Source: an uncultured Halomicronema sp. (GTDB lineage: Bacteria; Cyanobacteriota; Cyanobacteriia; Phormidesmidales; Phormidesmidaceae). From it: 9,290 nucleotides of DNA. Shown piece by piece: positions 7,034 to 9,290 of this stretch (position 1 is the first letter of the stretch; every line of letters starts with the position of its first letter). The stretch lies in the NCBI GenBank assembly GCA_937897665.1, contig CALCPB010000991.1, forward strand, positions 1 to 9,290. Direction: 5' to 3'. The translations under genes were made by a program, and so were the position numbers. The notes beneath the pieces were generated by a model. The model did not search any database. It was not told the DNA's origin and saw only the letters and a list, made by a program, of their open reading frames with translations.

Positions 7034-8314
7034 TTATGGACATGCGGTGAGGCGCTGTCGGCCTTCGGCAGCCAGGCAAGCAGTGCCAAACGAAGCCAGC
7101 GTGGAAGGAGCCACCGCCACGGGCAGCGCTAAGCAGCGCTGGCGAATGGTCAGCCAAGTGGCATTTTGCGCACCGCCGCCAGCGGTCAAAATTTTGGTCG
7201 GAGCAGTCGCGCCTAACTGGGTCAACAGAGCATAGCCCCGCGCTTCGATGCGGGCGATACCTTCCAGCAAGCCGTGCAGAAATGCGGCATCCTCCTTAGG
7301 ACGAGGCGACAGGCGCAGCGGCCAGGTGGGATCATTGATGGGAAACCGCTCCCCTGCTTGAGTCAGCGGATAGTAATCGAGAGGAGACGGGCGATCGCCC
7401 TCAATTTGCGCGCTCAAAGCCTGTAGCTCAGCATCGGTAAAATGCTGCTTGAGCACCGCCCCGCCGGTATTGGACGCGCCGCCCACCAGCCACAGATCAC
7501 CCAGTCGGTGACTATAGATGCCATAGCGGCTATCATCCACCCGAGTTTCGCTCAGGAGTTTAATCACCAATGTGGAACCCAGGGAAGTGACGGCTTCCCC
7601 CGGTGATCGCGCGCCGCTGGCTAAAAAAGCCGCGATGCTGTCGGTCGTCCCCGCCATCACAGTGCAGTGAGCGGGCAGGCCATAGCGATCGCTCGCAGCG
7701 GCAGAAACCGGTCCCCAACAGTCACCCGGCGCATAAACGCGGGGCAATAGCCTGTTCAGCCCCAGGGATTTGAGCCAGGCTGGATAGGCCAGCGCTCCGA
7801 CGTCATAGCCCAGCTTGAGCGCATTGTGATAGTCGCTGAGTCCTAGCCGACTGTGCAATTGAGCGGCGAGCCAGTCAGCCTGGTGCAGCAGATATCGCGC
7901 TCGCTGAAACACGCTAGTCGGCAGGGTGGCTTGCCACCACAGTAGTTTAACGAGACTGGCAGTGGCGCTCAGCACCGGACTGCCCGCTGGCGCCATGGCA
8001 CTGAGCTGGGCCTGCTGTGATCGGCCACAGGCATTGTTATACAGCAGCGGCTCAGTCAGCGGTTCGCCCTGCTCATCGCAAAGCAGCACAGTCGCTGAGG
8101 TGCCGTTGATCGCGATCGCCGCCATATCTGCCGCGATCGCCGGCGGGATGCCCCGCAGGAGTTGCTCTAAGACGGCTTGCCAAAGGCGATGATCAGCACT
8201 CGAGGCGGCTGCGCCATAGGCTTGGTCATCCTGCCAGACGACCTGACGAGCAGCATTGATGACGGTCAGACGGGCTCCAGAGGTACCAAAATCGAGACCA
8301 GCAGCAGAAGTCAT
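7034..8314 (-). CDS. FGGY-family sugar kinase, SePSK/XK-1 type
   Basis: A 426-residue ATP-dependent carbohydrate kinase of the FGGY/ASKHA fold, probably cytoplasmic. The N-terminal phosphate loop is GLDFGTSGAR (6-15) with Asp8 and Thr11; the catalytic Asp is 225 in AGTTDSIAAF; the second phosphate region is SLGSTLV (244-250); and GGGAQNATW near the C-terminus contacts adenosine. It is shorter than typical xylulose or glycerol kinases (about 480-520). Length and key residues match the Synechococcus elongatus kinase SePSK and the plant plastid homologue AtXK-1, for which D-ribulose is the suggested substrate. A pentulose is therefore the best guess; xylulose kinase (xylB) is the usual automatic name. 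ATG 8314 starts four residues before the first beta-strand. No Shine-Dalgarno is clear. It stands alone, with no transporter or isomerase beside it. Confidence 0.88.
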   Translation of the reverse strand: MTSAAGLDFGTSGARLTVINAARQVVWQDDQAYGAAASSADHRLWQAVLEQLLRGIPPAIAADMAAIAINGTSATVLLCDEQGEPLTEPLLYNNACGRSQQAQLSAMAPAGSPVLSATASLVKLLWWQATLPTSVFQRARYLLHQADWLAAQLHSRLGLSDYHNALKLGYDVGALAYPAWLKSLGLNRLLPRVYAPGDCWGPVSAAASDRYGLPAHCTVMAGTTDSIAAFLASGARSPGEAVTSLGSTLVIKLLSETRVDDSRYGIYSHRLGDLWLVGGASNTGGAVLKQHFTDAELQALSAQIEGDRPSPLDYYPLTQAGERFPINDPTWPLRLSPRPKEDAAFLHGLLEGIARIEARGYALLTQLGATAPTKILTAGGGAQNATWLTIRQRCLALPVAVAPSTLASFGTACLAAEGRQRLTACP

Positions 8315-8887
8315 AGCAGCGCGAGCCTGATAAAAACAACTTTTCTAATTGTGGTTGAGCCGCGACGGCGATTTTGCCCACTGAGCCAACCTGATTTTGC
8401 CGGCGGGAGCCGGCGATCCCTGCCACCCCGAACATCGGCCAGAGCCACCGTTCATTAAGACAAATCATGGTAACAGGATAAATGTGTCGCCTTTTTTAAC
8501 CTCGCCTCTGCTCAAGACCACCCTAATCAAACTCAAATAATAGAGGACAAAAACCAGCGGACATTGACTTTAATCTATGCCACTTCTAGGTTCTGCGACC
8601 TAAAATCTTGTCTCATCTTTTGCCGCCTTTAATAAAGGCATAATGCTCTCTTTTTGAGCGCGCCTTAATTGCTTCATTTTGTCAATTTTACTTGACCTAA
8701 CGACAGGGTTAGACGGTGAGTTCTGGTCGCATTCGCTACTGTTTTACAGCGTCTTTGGTTCCCCGAAGTTGGATCTTTTCACGATCGCTCTAGTCTCATT
8801 TAGGACAACGGCTTGAGTCACGCCTTGATTTCCTCTAATCACCTCTGAAATGCCCGTATAACGGCTGATTTTTCGGATCGGCACCGC

Positions 8888-8893
8888 TACAAT
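8888..8893 (+). promoter_or_regulatory. Candidate -10 for the DUF2231 gene
   Basis: TACAAT matches the -10 consensus at five of six positions. The -35 region 17 bases upstream (CTGATT, 8865-8870) is poor, as in activator-dependent promoters. Transcription from here would give a leader of about 160 bases, beginning with the GTTGA/TCAAC hairpin. Sequence match only. Confidence 0.3.
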
Positions 8894-8988
8894 ACAAAGG
8901 TGTTGACTCGATCAATCAACCTCAAACCTTAATTTTTGGTGAGAAATCAGCCTTCAGAAAAAAATGTCGTTTTATAAGGTTTTGGGAA

Positions 8989-9049
8989 GGGTTCGTTCTT
9001 CTCGATTGGTCTTCTGGCTTGACGGTTTGATCGAGCTTGGGTTCGTTCT
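8989..9049 (+). repeat. 11-base direct repeat enclosing an inverted repeat, upstream of DUF2231
   Basis: GGGTTCGTTCT occurs at 8989-8999 and again at 9039-9049, exactly 50 bases apart. Between them CTCGAT (9001-9006) and ATCGAG (9030-9035) form an inverted repeat. The second copy ends three bases before the AGGAG ribosome binding site, so any structure or factor binding here could affect translation. Confidence 0.5.
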
Positions 9050-9063
9050 CTCAGGAGCAACTA

Positions 9064-9290
9064 GTGTTCGAAAATTTATTGCCCCCTCTCAACAATCACA
9101 ACCTGCCCTATCCCGACACGATTCATCCCATCGTGGTGCACTTTGTGATTGCGATGGTGCTCTTTGCCGTGTTGTGTGACGTGATCGGCTACCTCACCAA
9201 AAATGCTCGTCTATTTGAGGTGGGCTGGTGGAATATGGTATTTGCCACGCTGTCTATCTTCATTGCGATTATCTTTGGCCAAATCGAAGC
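9064..9290 (+). CDS. DUF2231 membrane protein, 5' part
   Basis: Partial gene cut by the window end; 75 complete codons are visible. It starts at GTG 9064, fixed by AGGAG (9053-9057) six bases upstream and by the immediate start of family-like sequence MFENLLPPLNNHNLPYPDTI. A first membrane segment (about residues 24-44) begins with HPIVVHF, the hallmark of DUF2231 proteins, with His21 and His26. A second (about 58-72, FATLSIFIAIIFG) ends in GQIEA, also typical. The two histidines are on the first helix and suggest a haem or metal site, but function is unproven. From memory, such genes often lie before terminal oxidase genes in cyanobacteria, which cannot be checked here. Confidence 0.85.
   Translation, partial: MFENLLPPLNNHNLPYPDTIHPIVVHFVIAMVLFAVLCDVIGYLTKNARLFEVGWWNMVFATLSIFIAIIFGQIE

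Larger units (their letters stand above)
425..8140. repeat. Dispersed HIP1 octamers (GCGATCGC)
   Basis: At least 17 copies counted by eye, starting at 425, 513, 784, 843, 1404, 2291, 2551, 2857, 3346, 3592, 5187, 6376, 6997, 7391, 7685, 8112 and 8133. HIP1 is a known highly iterated palindrome of many cyanobacterial genomes. None falls between 5195 and 6375 (TA region) or after 8140. Confidence 0.9.
8315..9063. other. 749-base gene-free interval between divergent kinase and DUF2231 gene
   Basis: No convincing coding frame on either strand and no tRNA. It holds several perfect short inverted repeats: GCCGGC-GGGA-GCCGGC (8399-8414), TAGGT/ACCTA (8587-8602), GCCTTT-AAT-AAAGGC (8625-8639), GTCAA/TTGAC (8681-8696), CTAAC/GTTAG (8697-8712, directly abutting the previous one) and GTTGA/TCAAC (8902-8920). 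No HIP1 octamer was seen in it. The ATG frame at 8964-9179 overlaps the DUF2231 start in another phase and is not supported. Confidence 0.5.

Noticed and set aside
8226..8468. 80-codon minus-strand frame overlapping the kinase start
   Set aside because: Out of phase with the kinase, no recognisable motif, and the kinase ATG at 8314 begins correctly before its phosphate loop.
8964..9179. 71-codon ATG frame before the window end
   Set aside because: It overlaps the DUF2231 start in another phase, has no ribosome binding site and no family resemblance. The GTG frame at 9064 has both.
1..9290. CRISPR array, transposase, prophage or multi-gene defence system
   Set aside because: No regular direct-repeat array, no terminal inverted repeats with a transposase frame, and no defence proteins apart from the toxin-antitoxin pair.

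Overview
The window looks like chromosomal DNA from a cyanobacterium. It contains petG (a cytochrome b6f subunit that occurs only in oxygenic phototrophs), a CytM-type cytochrome c and a cyanobacterial-style Mfd. At least 17 copies of the HIP1 octamer GCGATCGC were found by eye, where roughly 0.1-0.2 would be expected by chance. Genus cannot be decided from the sequence.

Layout: (1) 40-1185, minus strand: a membrane-anchored alpha/beta hydrolase whose reading frame extends upstream through one amber codon into a second hydrophobic N-terminal segment. (2) 1186-1646: a gene-free stretch ending in a structured leader with two hairpins, the second followed by a T-run, just ahead of (3) mfd (1647-5198, plus), the transcription-repair coupling factor. 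(4) 5281-5890, plus: a compact toxin-antitoxin pair of VapBC type with overlapping genes, visibly AT-richer than its surroundings and free of HIP1. (5) 5891-6165: spacer. (6) 6166-6558, minus: a CytM-like membrane-anchored cytochrome c, divergent from (7) petG (6761-6874, plus), a 37-residue gene, with two perfect inverted repeats in the shared intergenic region. (8) 6985-7021: a long palindrome with a HIP1 core that probably ends petG transcription. (9) 7034-8314, minus: a short FGGY-family sugar kinase resembling the SePSK/XK-1 type of cyanobacteria and plant plastids. (10) 8315-9063: a 749-base gene-free stretch with several small hairpins and, next to the last gene, an 11-base direct repeat. 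(11) 9064-9290, plus: the 5' part of a DUF2231 membrane protein with a GTG start and a good ribosome binding site.

The genes do not form one operon. CytM and PetG both belong to thylakoid or respiratory electron transport and probably share a divergent control region. Mfd is housekeeping repair, the TA pair is accessory, and the kinase probably phosphorylates a pentulose-like sugar. I found no CRISPR array, tRNA, rRNA, transposase or obvious new multi-gene defence system. The most interesting unexplained items are the mfd leader (a possible attenuator or small RNA), the amber-interrupted hydrolase N-terminus, and the structured leader of the DUF2231 gene.
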